From: Microcystis panniformis FACHB-1757
GTDB lineage: Bacteria; Cyanobacteriota; Cyanobacteriia; Cyanobacteriales; Microcystaceae
NCBI RefSeq assembly: GCF_001264245.1
Contig: NZ_CP011339.1
Coordinates: 4,526,001-4,590,000, forward strand
Reading direction: 5' to 3'
DNA: 64,000 nucleotides
This document shows, one piece after another, positions 10,425-20,273 of the stretch. Below the pieces are notes generated by a model. That model saw only the letters and a list, made by a program, of their open reading frames with translations, was not told where the DNA came from and made no database searches. Made by a program: the position numbers and the translations under genes. The number at the start of each line of letters is the position of its first letter. The first letter of the stretch is position 1.

Positions 10425-11600
10425 ATGCCCTACATTATTGAGACAGCTACTGGTTTTCCAGAACATTACTATCCCCAAGAAGTTCTAGAAGTCAATATCA
10501 GAAATCATTGTGCTAATCTTCTTCAAGATTATTGCCGAGAAAATCAACTCGACTTCCAGGAACAAACCTTTTTTGATTTAGAACAAATTCATCGTTTTTT
10601 CAGTAATGTCAAAATTCAAGGGCGATACTTCACTATTCCCCTAGATGAATTCGATGCCGATAATCCTCCCGGACTCGCCCAAACCGTTCGTCAAATGGTC
10701 GATCTAACTATGGATTTAGTAACATCGACAGTAACTAATTTGCTCAAAAAAGCCGCTCTTTCTCCCAAAGAAATCTCCCTAGTTACCTCCGTTACTGTTC
10801 TTCCTTCCGTTCCTTCCCTAGAAAGTTTACTCCTCAATCGTCTAGATTTTTCCCTCGATATCAAGCGGCAAGCGTTATCGGGTGTCGGCTGTTTGGGAGG
10901 CGCCCAAGGATTAGCCAGAGTAAACGATTATCTGCAAGGACATCCCACCGAAGCAGCGATTTTGTTTACCACCGATCCCTCCTCTGGCCTTTGGCAAGGG
11001 TCAATTCATGGCGATTTAACGGGATTATTGGGACAATTACCCGAAGATCCGTCTCAATATAGCAATATCATTATGACCCTTGTGGTAGCGGCTTTATTTG
11101 GCGATGGAGTCGGCACGGTTCTCTTAGCGGGAGATGAACATCCCTTAGTCAAGCAAGGTAAAGCAAAACTGAAGATTATCGGCACTCAATCGCTGTTAAT
11201 GCCCCACACAGAGCATTTAATGGCATTACCTTTAACAGACTACGGTTTTCGCCAAATTCTTCGCCCAGAAGTCTCTGATTACGTCAAGGGTGGGGTGAGA
11301 AAAGCGGTGACATCTTTACTGGAAAAAACAGGAGTTTCCCTCGAGGAAATTGTCTGTTGGATGGTGCATCCGGGGGGTCCAAAGATTCTCGATGCAATAG
11401 TTGAAGAATTTCAGTTAGAACCGGATGTTTTACAGGTTAGTTGGGATATTTTGGCAGAAATTGGCAATATTGCCTCTGCTACTATCCTCTGCATTCTCGA
11501 TGAAACCCTCTCCCGTCCCCATCCTCCCACGGGTTCCTACGGATTAATAATTTCCATGGGGCCTGGATTTGCTCAAGAAGCCATTTTAGTTCAATTCTAA
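10425..11600 (+). CDS. Type III polyketide synthase (chalcone synthase-like)
   Basis: A 391-residue homodimeric-type iterative PKS that extends an acyl starter with malonyl-CoA and cyclises it. The complete thiolase-fold triad is present: Cys156 in GVGCLGG, His315 in VHPGGP and Asn348 in GNIASA, as in chalcone synthase and bacterial alkylresorcinol or alkylpyrone synthases. Length is normal for the family. It sits between an FMO and an ICMT-like methyltransferase. This resembles the known bacterial grouping of a type III PKS with a methyltransferase and a flavoprotein hydroxylase (Streptomyces srsABC) or with a methyltransferase alone (Bacillus bpsAB). The likely starter is the chain made by the upstream type I PKS (inference). 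The product could be an alkylresorcinol, alkylpyrone or related ring. Confidence 0.94.
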   Translation: MPYIIETATGFPEHYYPQEVLEVNIRNHCANLLQDYCRENQLDFQEQTFFDLEQIHRFFSNVKIQGRYFTIPLDEFDADNPPGLAQTVRQMVDLTMDLVTSTVTNLLKKAALSPKEISLVTSVTVLPSVPSLESLLLNRLDFSLDIKRQALSGVGCLGGAQGLARVNDYLQGHPTEAAILFTTDPSSGLWQGSIHGDLTGLLGQLPEDPSQYSNIIMTLVVAALFGDGVGTVLLAGDEHPLVKQGKAKLKIIGTQSLLMPHTEHLMALPLTDYGFRQILRPEVSDYVKGGVRKAVTSLLEKTGVSLEEIVCWMVHPGGPKILDAIVEEFQLEPDVLQVSWDILAEIGNIASATILCILDETLSRPHPPTGSYGLIISMGPGFAQEAILVQF

Positions 11601-11612
11601 GGATATTTAAGG

Positions 11613-12218
11613 ATGTTAAGCCAAATAGTTTTCATTGCCCTGATTAGTTACATTATTGTCCAACGAGTGCGCGTTACTCGTCTGAGTAAACAGAATATGG
11701 CCAAAGTCTTAGCGGAAGGTGGCAAACTGCATAGTTCTAATTATGTGGGATTCGTCAAGATTTTCCAATCTAGCTGGATGCTTTGCATGATCGGGGAAGT
11801 TTATCTGCTCGATCGACCTTTTATTCCAGCATTGGCTTTATTTTCCCTAATTACTACTTTTTTAGCTCAAAAGCTCCGCTATGCCTCCATTGAAGCCTTG
11901 GGCGATCGCTGGATTCATCAGGTGGTCACGGTTCCTCAGACACCCGTGATCGACAATGGCATTTATCAATATATCCGTCATCCTAACTGGTGGGCCATGA
12001 TCACGGAATTAGCGGTGGTTCCCTTGTTTCATACCGCTTATCTGACATCTATAGTCTTTAGTCTCCTGAATGCTTGGTTATTAATCCAACGCATTCCGGC
12101 TGAAGAAGAAGCTTTGAGTCAAGACACCAATTATCAAGCAGTTTTCGCCAATACTCCCCGTTTTATTCCTAGTTTTAGCGCAATTTTCTCTCGCAAACAG
12201 CAACCGCTTAAAAGTTAA
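11613..12218 (+). CDS. Isoprenylcysteine carboxyl methyltransferase (ICMT)-like membrane O-methyltransferase
   Basis: A 201-residue integral membrane methyltransferase with several hydrophobic helices. The C-terminal S-adenosylmethionine-binding signature of the ICMT/phospholipid methyltransferase group is visible: YIRHPNWW near residue 124, then a hydrophobic stretch and RIPAEEEAL near residue 166. It starts 12 bp after the type III PKS, so it is almost certainly co-translated with it. In Bacillus and Streptomyces, ICMT-like partners of type III PKSs O-methylate the alkylpyrone or alkylquinol product rather than a prenylated protein. The same job is the best guess here. Confidence 0.85.
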   Translation: MLSQIVFIALISYIIVQRVRVTRLSKQNMAKVLAEGGKLHSSNYVGFVKIFQSSWMLCMIGEVYLLDRPFIPALALFSLITTFLAQKLRYASIEALGDRWIHQVVTVPQTPVIDNGIYQYIRHPNWWAMITELAVVPLFHTAYLTSIVFSLLNAWLLIQRIPAEEEALSQDTNYQAVFANTPRFIPSFSAIFSRKQQPLKS

Positions 12219-12232
12219 TTGCCACGGATAGC

Positions 12233-12254
12233 AGGGCCGGTTCCCTACGGCCCT
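12233..12254 (+). other. Small hairpin between the methyltransferase and the flavin oxidase gene
   Basis: Two 7-bp arms, AGGGCCG and CGGCCCT, pair around an 8-nt loop in the 80-bp gap of the polyketide operon. There is no long T run, so it is at best a weak attenuator or an mRNA-stability element. Confidence 0.4.
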
Positions 12255-12298
12255 TTAATTACCCCTCATACCTGAATTTCAAGGAGAAAAAAAATACT

Positions 12299-13929
12299 AT
12301 GGACTCTCTAATTGTTTCCGAAAATATTATTAGCGACAATTTAACTAACGCTCTACAAGAATGGGAAAATTTATTAGGCTCCGAATATGTCAGCACCGAT
12401 AACAAAAAACGCCTAGAAGCCGAGACCGCTACCTACGAAACCCATGCTAAAATCCCGGCAATTATTCGCCCAGGTAATCGTCAAGAAGTCCAAGAATCTC
12501 TAAAAATTGCTAATCGCTATCAAACCCCTGTCTATCCTATTAGTACGGGTAAAAATTGGGGTTATGGTTCGCGAGTTCCTAGCCGCACTGGTTCGGTTTT
12601 AATTGATTTGAGTCGATTAAATCAGATTTTGGATTATAATGAAACCCTAGCTTATGTAACTATTGAAGCGGGTGTTACTCAGCGACAACTCTACGATTTT
12701 TTGCAGAAAAATGGCAATAAATTATTAATGAGTGTCACTGGTTCGACTCCTGATTCTAGTATTATTGGCAATATTCTCGAACGAGGTGAAGCCAAAGGAC
12801 CTTTGGGCGATCGCTTTAATCATGTCTGTGGAATGGAAGTAGTTTTGCCCACCGGTGAATGTGTTCATACGGGATTTAATCGCTTTGAAAACTCCCAAAT
12901 AGGGGCGGTCAATCGTTGGGGAGTCGGTCCTTATTTTGATGGAATTTTTACCCAATCTAACCTGGGAATCGTCACCAAAATGACTTTTTGGTTAACCCCC
13001 TATCCTGAATATTTTCAGGCTTTTTTCTATAGCATCGATCAAGAAAATAAATTAGAGTTATTGATCGACAAACTACGTCAACTGAAAATGGCAGGGGTAA
13101 TTAAAACCACCTTCCACATCAATAATAACTACCGAATGTTGTCTATTCAACAACAATATCCCTGGCAGGAATGCCAAGAAAAAACTCCTTTACCCCCGAT
13201 TTATTAGAACAATTAAGTCATCAATGGGGTGGCGGTGTTTGGATAGGAGAAGGCGCTTTATATTCGGCTTCACCAGAACAGGGAAAAGTTGAAAGAAAAC
13301 TAATTGAAAAAGCCTTGAAAGGAATTGTCAATAAACTTATGTTTTTTGATGAAAATAAGTTTAAAATGGCCAGTAAAATGAGTCCCATTTTTAAAGTATT
13401 TACAGGGGTGGAAATTAAGGATAAGGTGGATTTAATTTATCACAAAAATCCCCAACGAGGAATGATTACCGAAAAAGTGCTGAAGATGGCCTATTGGCGC
13501 AAAAAAACGCCCCCCACCGATAGGTTGAATTTAGACCTGGATGCCTGTGGCATGATTTGGTGTGTTCCCGCTGTTCCTTTTCTGGGAAATCATCTCAGAA
13601 ATGCTCTCAATATTATCAGCAGCATCGCTCAAAAATATGGTTATGAACCCAATATCGGCATTAACTGTGTTACCGAGCGCAATATTAACATCAATGCTGC
13701 CATTTTTTATGATCGATTGCTAGAAGGCGAAGACCAAAAAGCCTTAAATTGTCACGATGAAATGTTGGCAGAATTGATCAATCAAGGTTATTATCCCTAC
13801 CGTCTTAGTACCCACTCTATGAATAGTTTACCCGCAGCCCAAGACGATTATAGTTGCTTAATCCAGAAAATTAAAGACAGCTTGGATCCCAATCACATTC
13901 TCTCACCCGGTCGCTACGAATTTCTTTAA
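12299..13929 (+). pseudogene. VAO/4-cresol dehydrogenase-type FAD-linked oxidase, split by a frameshift
   Basis: Two overlapping reading frames (12299-13207 and 13171-13929) together make one protein of about 543 residues, the normal size of vanillyl-alcohol-oxidase-type enzymes. The first half carries the PCMH FAD-binding fold (YPISTGKNWGYGS, then GSVLIDLSRLNQI). The second half carries the cap domain and the typical end LDPNHILSPGRY. The frames join at a run of six A at 13179-13184. Adding one A restores ...QEKNSFTPDLLEQL... across the junction. Family members oxidise para-substituted alkylphenols, which fits an alkylphenol-type product of the neighbouring type III PKS. A strong ribosome site (AAGGAGA) precedes the ATG. 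Either this strain has lost the enzyme or the base is a sequencing error. Confidence 0.88.
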
Positions 13930-13977
13930 ATAAGCCTAACAATCTACTGCTAACTGCCCATCTCTCCCCCAATTCTA

Positions 13978-15279
13978 ATGACTTCTAGCACTTCTAGCAA
14001 ATGGCAACATCTCCGAATAGATTATCTTCCGTATATCACTGGTTGGTTTGGTAACTTTATCGTTAATAATGCCCTTCTAACCATGCTAATTTATCGCTAC
14101 GACCCGGGCATTCCCAATGACTATAACTTATCCATTTTATTGCCCTCTGCTTTAGTGGGAATAGCGATAATGATTAGCCGTATTGCTGGAGCTTTTGTGC
14201 AGCCAGTGATCGGTTATTTTTCCGATCGCTTTTGGAGTCCTTGGGGCAAAAGAAGACCATTTATACTGGCCAGTTTACTCCCTTTAATTGGTGGTTTTAT
14301 CCTGTTGTTTAATCCCCCTAATAACTTAAATCAAACTACTTACTTCATTTATTTAGTCACCATGCTTTGGGTGTTTTATGTGGGTATGGCATCCTATCAT
14401 GTTCCCTATTTAGCCTGGTTGCCCACTCTCGCTAAAAGCCCAGAAGGAAGGGTTAAATTATCAACTCAAATCGGAATTTTTGGTTTAGTTGGTGCCACCA
14501 TTGGTGGGATTATTGCCCCTTGGTTAACTGATAGTTATGGCTTTCATGGGATGGGTATTGCTATTAGTCTTATTGGGCTAATTACCCTAGCTATGCCCTT
14601 GCTAGAAAAAGAAGAATATACTCCTTCTAAGGGGAAATATCCTAACTTTAAAACCACCTTAACGGCGGCTTTTACTAATCGGACTTTTTGTATCTATATG
14701 ATCACCATGATTTTGGCGTGGATGGTGATTAGTATTATCTCGGTAATTCCGACTTTTTTAGTAATTGCTCTCCTCAAAAGAGAGGTAAGTTTTGCCGCCG
14801 TGATTAATACTATTATCGTCGGTAGTGCCTTGGCTGGATTTACCCTGGTTTTACCCTTAGCGCAAAAATATGGCAAAAAACTGGTTTTTCAAGGTTCTTT
14901 AATCTGGGTTGGTCTGGGTATGATTGCCATGGCCTGTGGTCGTTTTTGGTGGCAAGATTCTTTGATTCCCTGGTTAATCCTTTCGATCATCGCTAATTTA
15001 GCCCTAGCCAGCTTTTTTAGTCTGCCGAATGCCATGTTATCGGACATTATCGATCAAGATGCGGAGCAACAGGGAATGGGACGAGAAGCAATATTTTTTG
15101 GTACCAGGGGTCTCCTAATTCAATTTAGCCAAGGTGCGGGGTCTTTTCTAACAGGATTAATCCTGTCTTTCGGGAAAACTCCTGATAACCCCTGGGGGGT
15201 ACAAATTGCCTTTTTGTCCGCCGGTATATTATCCCTAGCAGCGGCTTTTGTCCTACGGCCTTATGCCATCAAAAAATAG
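13978..15279 (+). CDS. MFS transporter, GPH (glycoside-pentoside-hexuronide/SLC45-like) type
   Basis: A 433-residue polytopic membrane protein with about 12 hydrophobic helices. The first cytoplasmic loop has the GPH-like signature DRFWSPWGKRRPFIL (near residue 84), with related acidic and basic motifs repeated in the second half (LSDIIDQDAEQQG). GPH proteins are cation-coupled symporters, mostly for sugars. It lies 48 bp after the flavin oxidase and before an RND efflux pair, so it may move a pathway substrate or product instead. Family is clear, substrate unknown. Confidence 0.85.
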   Translation: MTSSTSSKWQHLRIDYLPYITGWFGNFIVNNALLTMLIYRYDPGIPNDYNLSILLPSALVGIAIMISRIAGAFVQPVIGYFSDRFWSPWGKRRPFILASLLPLIGGFILLFNPPNNLNQTTYFIYLVTMLWVFYVGMASYHVPYLAWLPTLAKSPEGRVKLSTQIGIFGLVGATIGGIIAPWLTDSYGFHGMGIAISLIGLITLAMPLLEKEEYTPSKGKYPNFKTTLTAAFTNRTFCIYMITMILAWMVISIISVIPTFLVIALLKREVSFAAVINTIIVGSALAGFTLVLPLAQKYGKKLVFQGSLIWVGLGMIAMACGRFWWQDSLIPWLILSIIANLALASFFSLPNAMLSDIIDQDAEQQGMGREAIFFGTRGLLIQFSQGAGSFLTGLILSFGKTPDNPWGVQIAFLSAGILSLAAAFVLRPYAIKK

Positions 15280-15339
15280 TTCTTTCCTCGCTAATCTGTT
15301 ATTACTCTTGACAAAACCCTACTCATTTGGAACTAGATT

Positions 15340-16695
15340 ATGACTTCCCCCAATCCTGTCACTAAACAGCAAGAAACTGCTATCAAAAAACTGCGATTGC
15401 CCTGGCGATTAATTATTACTGGGATCCTAGCGGCCACCTCGGTTTTTGCCTATCCTACCCTGCGTAATGTCCTCTTAGAAAACACCTCTGAATCCACCAC
15501 CTCAAAAGAAACCGCTTCGTTAGCAATCGATAAGAGCAAGACGGCAGCCTTACCTGTGCGAACCTTAACTTTAAGTCCTGTCACCCATCACCAAGAACCG
15601 CGCCGTTATACGGGTAATATTGTGGCTAAACGGACAAGTGAACTAGGATTTGAGCGTTCGGGACAATTAATTAGTTTATTGGTTCAAGAGGGTCAAGAGG
15701 TACGCCGAGGTACTTTAATTGCTACTCTAGATACACGCAATTTAGAAGCACAAAAACAAGAACTCATCGCCCAGCGATCGCAAGCGACGGCTAAACTGCA
15801 AGAATTACAAGCTGGTTCCAGGAAAGAAAGTATCGCCGCAGCCCAAGCAAAAGTCCGAGATTTCAGGGAACAATTAGCTTTAGCCCAATCTAAATACCAA
15901 AGACGGCTAGGATTGTATCAAGAAGGGGCAATTACTAGAGAACAACTCGAAGAAGTGCAAACAGATGTTAATGCACAACAAGCGAGAATTGATGAAGCCC
16001 AAAGTCAATTAGATGAACTCAAGGCCGGTACTCGTCCCGAATTGATTTCTCTGCAAAAAGCCGTTATTGACCAATTTGATGCCCAACTGAAGAATATTAA
16101 ATTAGAGATTGAGAAAAGCCAACTTCAAGCCCCCTACGATGGCACTATTGCCCTCCTTCACGTCAATATTGGCACTGTTGTTTCTGCAAGTAATCCGATC
16201 GTTCGTTTAGTGGAAAGTAATAAACTGGAAGCGCGTATAGGGGTTCCCATTGACCAGTCCGAAAACTTACCAATTGGCAGTAAACATCGTTTAAAAATTG
16301 GTAACAAAATAGTAACAGGACAAGTCACTTCAACCTTGCCCCAAATTGATCCAACTACCCGTACCGCCACGGTTATTTTAAGTTTAAATCAGACTCAGGG
16401 CCTGATTCCGGGGCAAGTGGTCAGCCTAGAATTATCTCAATCAGTTCCACAATCGGGCTATTGGTTGCCCACAGAAGCTTTAGTACAAGGCACGAGAGGA
16501 TTATGGTCTTCCTATGTTCTAGGAGAAGCTAATCCCGATAATCCTCGACAGTTTACCGTCAAACGCCAAGATTTAGAAGTTCTAGCGATTCAAGGCGATC
16601 GCTTGTTGGTGCGCGGGACGCTCACCTCCGGTGATCGGGTGATCGTCGAAGGGGTTCACCGCATTGTACCCGGGCAAATGGTGGAAATTTGGTAG
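15340..16695 (+). CDS. RND efflux periplasmic adaptor (membrane fusion protein, HlyD/AcrA family)
   Basis: A 451-residue membrane fusion protein linking an inner-membrane pump to the outer membrane. It has an N-terminal membrane anchor (about residues 22-40), a lipoyl half (SLLVQEGQEVRRGTLIATLDT), a long alpha-hairpin coiled coil (about 130-250), the second lipoyl half (LQAPYDGTIALLHVNIGTVV), and beta-barrel and membrane-proximal domains. It lies 42 bp before the RND permease, so the two form the usual pair. No outer-membrane TolC-type gene is in the window; a shared one elsewhere is likely. Its place at the end of the polyketide cluster suggests product export (inference). Confidence 0.92.
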   Translation: MTSPNPVTKQQETAIKKLRLPWRLIITGILAATSVFAYPTLRNVLLENTSESTTSKETASLAIDKSKTAALPVRTLTLSPVTHHQEPRRYTGNIVAKRTSELGFERSGQLISLLVQEGQEVRRGTLIATLDTRNLEAQKQELIAQRSQATAKLQELQAGSRKESIAAAQAKVRDFREQLALAQSKYQRRLGLYQEGAITREQLEEVQTDVNAQQARIDEAQSQLDELKAGTRPELISLQKAVIDQFDAQLKNIKLEIEKSQLQAPYDGTIALLHVNIGTVVSASNPIVRLVESNKLEARIGVPIDQSENLPIGSKHRLKIGNKIVTGQVTSTLPQIDPTTRTATVILSLNQTQGLIPGQVVSLELSQSVPQSGYWLPTEALVQGTRGLWSSYVLGEANPDNPRQFTVKRQDLEVLAIQGDRLLVRGTLTSGDRVIVEGVHRIVPGQMVEIW

Positions 16696-16737
16696 TCAGC
16701 GGTCATTAATCAGCTTTATTATCCCTAATAATCTCCA

Positions 16738-19700
16738 ATGAATAACTTATTTGAACGTAAACCTAGATTACTAATTCTTACCTTAATTCTGATTATTGTC
16801 TGGGGATTGTCTTCCTTTCAAATTTTGCCGCGCATGGAAGATCCCGAAACAATTAATCGAGGTGCCACCATTACCACCAATTTACCCGGTGCCAGTCCTT
16901 ATCGGGTCGAATCCCTAGTGACCGAAAAAATTGAACAATCTCTCTCTAGCATCAAAGAAATTAGCCTGATTGAGTCCTCCTCAGAATTAGGGCGTTCCAC
17001 GGTCAATATTGAACTTAAAGATGAAGTGACTGATGTGGATCCCGTCTGGTCACGCATTCGCGATCGGATTACCGATGTCATCCCGCAACTACCCCCAGAA
17101 GCCCAAAGACCCTTATACGAAGAAGGATATAGTAAAGCCTTTAGTTTATTGACTGCCATCCTTTGGGATCTAGATACCGCTCCTAATTACGCTATTTTAC
17201 GCCGACTTGGCCAAGAACTGTTCGATGAATTAGAAGCCCTTTGGGGAACCGAAAGGGTCGAGTTAGTCGGGGTTCCGGCCGAGGAAATTTTAGTCGAAAT
17301 CGATCCGGTGAAATTATCCTCCCTGGGCCTAACCGCCGTCGAAGTTGCCCAACAAATTCAAACCAGTGATGCCAAGGTCGCCGCCGGACAACTTCGCAGT
17401 AATCGCAATAATTTATTATTGGAAGTCGATACCAGTTTAGAATCACTCTCTCGGATTCGAGCAATTCCGATTCGTTACAGTAATGAGGGACAATTTACCC
17501 GTTTAGGAGATATCGCCCTAGTTACCAAGGGAATTCAAGAACCACCACCAGAACTAACCATTATTAACGGTAAACCCGCTATTGTGGTGGCCGCTATGAT
17601 GGAATCGGGGCAACGCATAGACGAATGGACAACGGCAGCCCAGGCCAAGTTAGACCTGTTTCGACCCTCTCTCCCCCAAGGTGTGAGCCTCAAGATAATT
17701 TTTGACCAAAATCGTTATGTGGCTAACCGACTCGATGGATTATTCAGCAACATGATCCTAGGGTTACTCTGTGTCATGGGGACAGCTTTTGTGATGATGG
17801 GATGGCAGTCCGCCTTGGTAGTAAGTGTATCCCTGCCTTTATCGATCCTGATGGTCTTTGCCGGTATGAATCTCTGGCAAATTCCCCTACATCAAATGTC
17901 GGTGACAGGAATTGTTATTGCTTTGGGACTTTTGATCGATAACGCTATTGTGATTGTCGATGAACTGCAAAAAGGACTACGGACGGGAATAGCTCACGAA
18001 CATATTGTTGCTGAAACCGTTAAACAGTTAGGGATTCCCCTCTTAGCTTCTACCCTAACCACGATTTTGTCTTTTATGCCGATCGCTCTTTTGCAAGGAG
18101 GCATTGGCGAATTCGTGCGTACTATCGCCCAAACAGTGATCTTAGCCTTGGTTAGTTCTCTAATTTTGTCCCTAACGATTATTCCTGTCCTCAGTTTACG
18201 TTTATATCAACTGACTCATCGCTCGCACCAGACAAAAACCCATTGGTGGGATACGGGAATTAATTTACCGCTCCTAACGGGTTTGTATCGCCAAATTTTG
18301 AAGTTAATTCTCTATTTTCCCGTATTAGGTCTGGTTATTGGCTTGATTATCCCAATTACTGGCTTTGTTGTCGCTGGCACTCTCCCAGAAGAATTCTTTC
18401 CCCCAGCAGAACGAGATCAGTTAACCTTAGAAATCGAACTAGCCCCCACCACAAACCTAGAAGTAACTCAGGTAAAAGTGGCTCAAGCTGCAAAAATACT
18501 GCTAGATCATCGAGAAATTGGGGAAGTTCACTGGTTTTTAGGGCGTAATGCTCCCCCCTTCTACTATAATCTCTCCGATGGCATCAAAGACTCTCCTAAT
18601 TTTGCCCAAGCATTGATTCAACTTCGGCAAGTTTCTGATGAACCCCAATTGATCGAAACCTTACAAAAACAATTAAGTCAAGCTCTACCGATGGCAAGGG
18701 TATTAGTTAGCCCCCTAGAACAGGGTCCACCGGTGGGCGCCCCGATCGAAATTAGGGTTTATGGCTCAGAATTGGAGATGTTAAGGAAAATTGGCGAGTC
18801 CTTACGGGAAGAACTGGCAAAAATACCTGAAATAACCTATTCTGTTGCTGATTTAAGTGAAATTCAAGCTAAGTTAGCCTTAAAAATTAATGAAGAAAAA
18901 GCTCGACTGATTGGTTTGGATAATGCGGCGATCGCCAGCCAATTGGATAACCTTTTAGAAGGTTCTGTGGGTGGCTCGATTTTAGAAGCAACGGAAGAAT
19001 TACCCGTACGAGTCCGAGTCGCTAATCGCGATCGCGAGCAACTGCCACAAATTGCCTCTTTAAATATTCTCGGTAATTCCGCCACTGCTGAACGGGCGAA
19101 TATTTCCCTTTCCTCCGTGGCAGAATTTGATTTTCTCCCCGAATTAGCCACGATTCCTCGACGAAATGGCAAGCGAATTAATACGGTGAAGGCCTATGTT
19201 CAAGCTGATGCGATCGCTGCAACGGTTTTAGACGAATTTCGCCAAAACTTAGAATCGGGCAAATTTTCCCTTCCGGCAGGGTATCGGCTCGAATTTGGCG
19301 GAGAGGAAGAAGAAAGAGATACAGCTGTGGCTAATCTAATTGCTAGTGTGGGAGTCTTGGCGATTCTAATGCTATCAACCCTTGTTCTTTCTTTTAACTC
19401 CTTCCGTCTTGCTGCCCTAGTTACTGTCGTCGGTATTAGTTCAATTGGACTAGCCTTATTTTCCCTCTGGTTATTTGAATATCCCTTGGGATTCATGTCC
19501 ATTTTAGGCACTATCGGCTTAGTTGGGGTTTCCGTTAATGATTCTATTGTCGTGGTAGCGGCTTTACAAGCTTTACCCCCCCATCTTCAACGCCAACGCA
19601 AGGCAATCCGGGAAGTGGTCATTGCTTCCACCCGTCACATTCTTACCACTACCTTAACCACCGTGACGGGATTTGTGCCATTATTCCTCTACGGCGGCGC

Positions 19701-19836
19701 TTTTTGGGAACCCCTCGCTATCTGTATTTCCATCGGGGTGATCGGAACCACCTTAAGCGCACTGGTATTTGTCCCGTCGGGATGGTACTATCTCGCTCAA
19801 GCCCAAAAGGTTTCCCCTCTGTCTGTTTCTGAGTAG
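16738..19836 (+). CDS. RND family efflux permease (AcrB/HAE-type)
   Basis: A 1032-residue proton-driven efflux pump of the inner membrane. It shows the duplicated RND layout: TM1 at residues 11-30, a large periplasmic porter domain, a bundle around residues 335-490 with the proton-relay motif GIVIALGLLIDNAIVIVDEL, a second periplasmic domain, and the final helices with FMSILGTIGLVGVSVNDSIVV. The N-terminus (MNNLFERKPRLLIL) has the AcrB-like amphipathic start. It is the last gene of the polyketide cluster; a hairpin repeat follows the stop. It may export the polyketide or act as a general drug pump. Confidence 0.93.
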   Translation: MNNLFERKPRLLILTLILIIVWGLSSFQILPRMEDPETINRGATITTNLPGASPYRVESLVTEKIEQSLSSIKEISLIESSSELGRSTVNIELKDEVTDVDPVWSRIRDRITDVIPQLPPEAQRPLYEEGYSKAFSLLTAILWDLDTAPNYAILRRLGQELFDELEALWGTERVELVGVPAEEILVEIDPVKLSSLGLTAVEVAQQIQTSDAKVAAGQLRSNRNNLLLEVDTSLESLSRIRAIPIRYSNEGQFTRLGDIALVTKGIQEPPPELTIINGKPAIVVAAMMESGQRIDEWTTAAQAKLDLFRPSLPQGVSLKIIFDQNRYVANRLDGLFSNMILGLLCVMGTAFVMMGWQSALVVSVSLPLSILMVFAGMNLWQIPLHQMSVTGIVIALGLLIDNAIVIVDELQKGLRTGIAHEHIVAETVKQLGIPLLASTLTTILSFMPIALLQGGIGEFVRTIAQTVILALVSSLILSLTIIPVLSLRLYQLTHRSHQTKTHWWDTGINLPLLTGLYRQILKLILYFPVLGLVIGLIIPITGFVVAGTLPEEFFPPAERDQLTLEIELAPTTNLEVTQVKVAQAAKILLDHREIGEVHWFLGRNAPPFYYNLSDGIKDSPNFAQALIQLRQVSDEPQLIETLQKQLSQALPMARVLVSPLEQGPPVGAPIEIRVYGSELEMLRKIGESLREELAKIPEITYSVADLSEIQAKLALKINEEKARLIGLDNAAIASQLDNLLEGSVGGSILEATEELPVRVRVANRDREQLPQIASLNILGNSATAERANISLSSVAEFDFLPELATIPRRNGKRINTVKAYVQADAIAATVLDEFRQNLESGKFSLPAGYRLEFGGEEEERDTAVANLIASVGVLAILMLSTLVLSFNSFRLAALVTVVGISSIGLALFSLWLFEYPLGFMSILGTIGLVGVSVNDSIVVVAALQALPPHLQRQRKAIREVVIASTRHILTTTLTTVTGFVPLFLYGGAFWEPLAICISIGVIGTTLSALVFVPSGWYYLAQAQKVSPLSVSE

Positions 19837-19858
19837 CTTGATTAAATACCACTTTTGT

Positions 19859-19883
19859 AGAGACGTTGCTGGGCAACGTCTCT
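19859..19883. repeat. Perfect 11-bp inverted repeat, possible terminator of the polyketide operon
   Basis: Arms AGAGACGTTGC and GCAACGTCTCT pair around the loop TGG, 23 bp after the RND pump stop codon. No clear T run follows, so a dispersed cyanobacterial repeat that happens to act as a transcription stop is as likely as a dedicated terminator. Confidence 0.6.
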
Positions 19884-20273
19884 ATTGATTTGAGTAAAAA
19901 TACCCTGAAAGTCCTCTCGGCTCCACTGCCCTGATCCGAGAAAATAGGGATAATTGGCTGGGTTAAATATAATCGAGTTTAAACAATAGATAAGTTTTTT
20001 AACAAGAGTAGTGTTAGATACTAATTACCCGATGGACTGGGGTAGAATTGGAAAAACCAGTGCAACTGTTTTAGCCAAGCTACTTAACTATGATGAAAAT
20101 TAACTTGCTGTTCGCGTTATCTTCTCTTAAAAAATCGACAAAAAACTTTACATAAACTCAAAAGAGAGCCTGATAAATTGCTCATCTAAAAGCAGAGTGA
20201 GTTATCGGACAAAGTTTTTAGGTGCTTTTGTTGATTACTTCTTAACCACCATCTTATAAGTAGAAGAAGGGAG
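19884..20273. other. Intergenic region upstream of the pentapeptide-repeat gene
   Basis: About 390 bp of AT-rich sequence with stops in all frames and no recognised RNA gene or repeat. An AAGAAGGGAG ribosome site lies just before the ATG at 20274. I see no clear promoter. Confidence 0.5.

Noticed and set aside
13178..13186. Programmed -1 frameshift in the flavin oxidase
   Set aside because: The zero-frame codons are GAA AAA ACT; the slippery heptamer A AAA AAC is out of phase by one base and the A-site codon would mispair. A missing A or an error is simpler.
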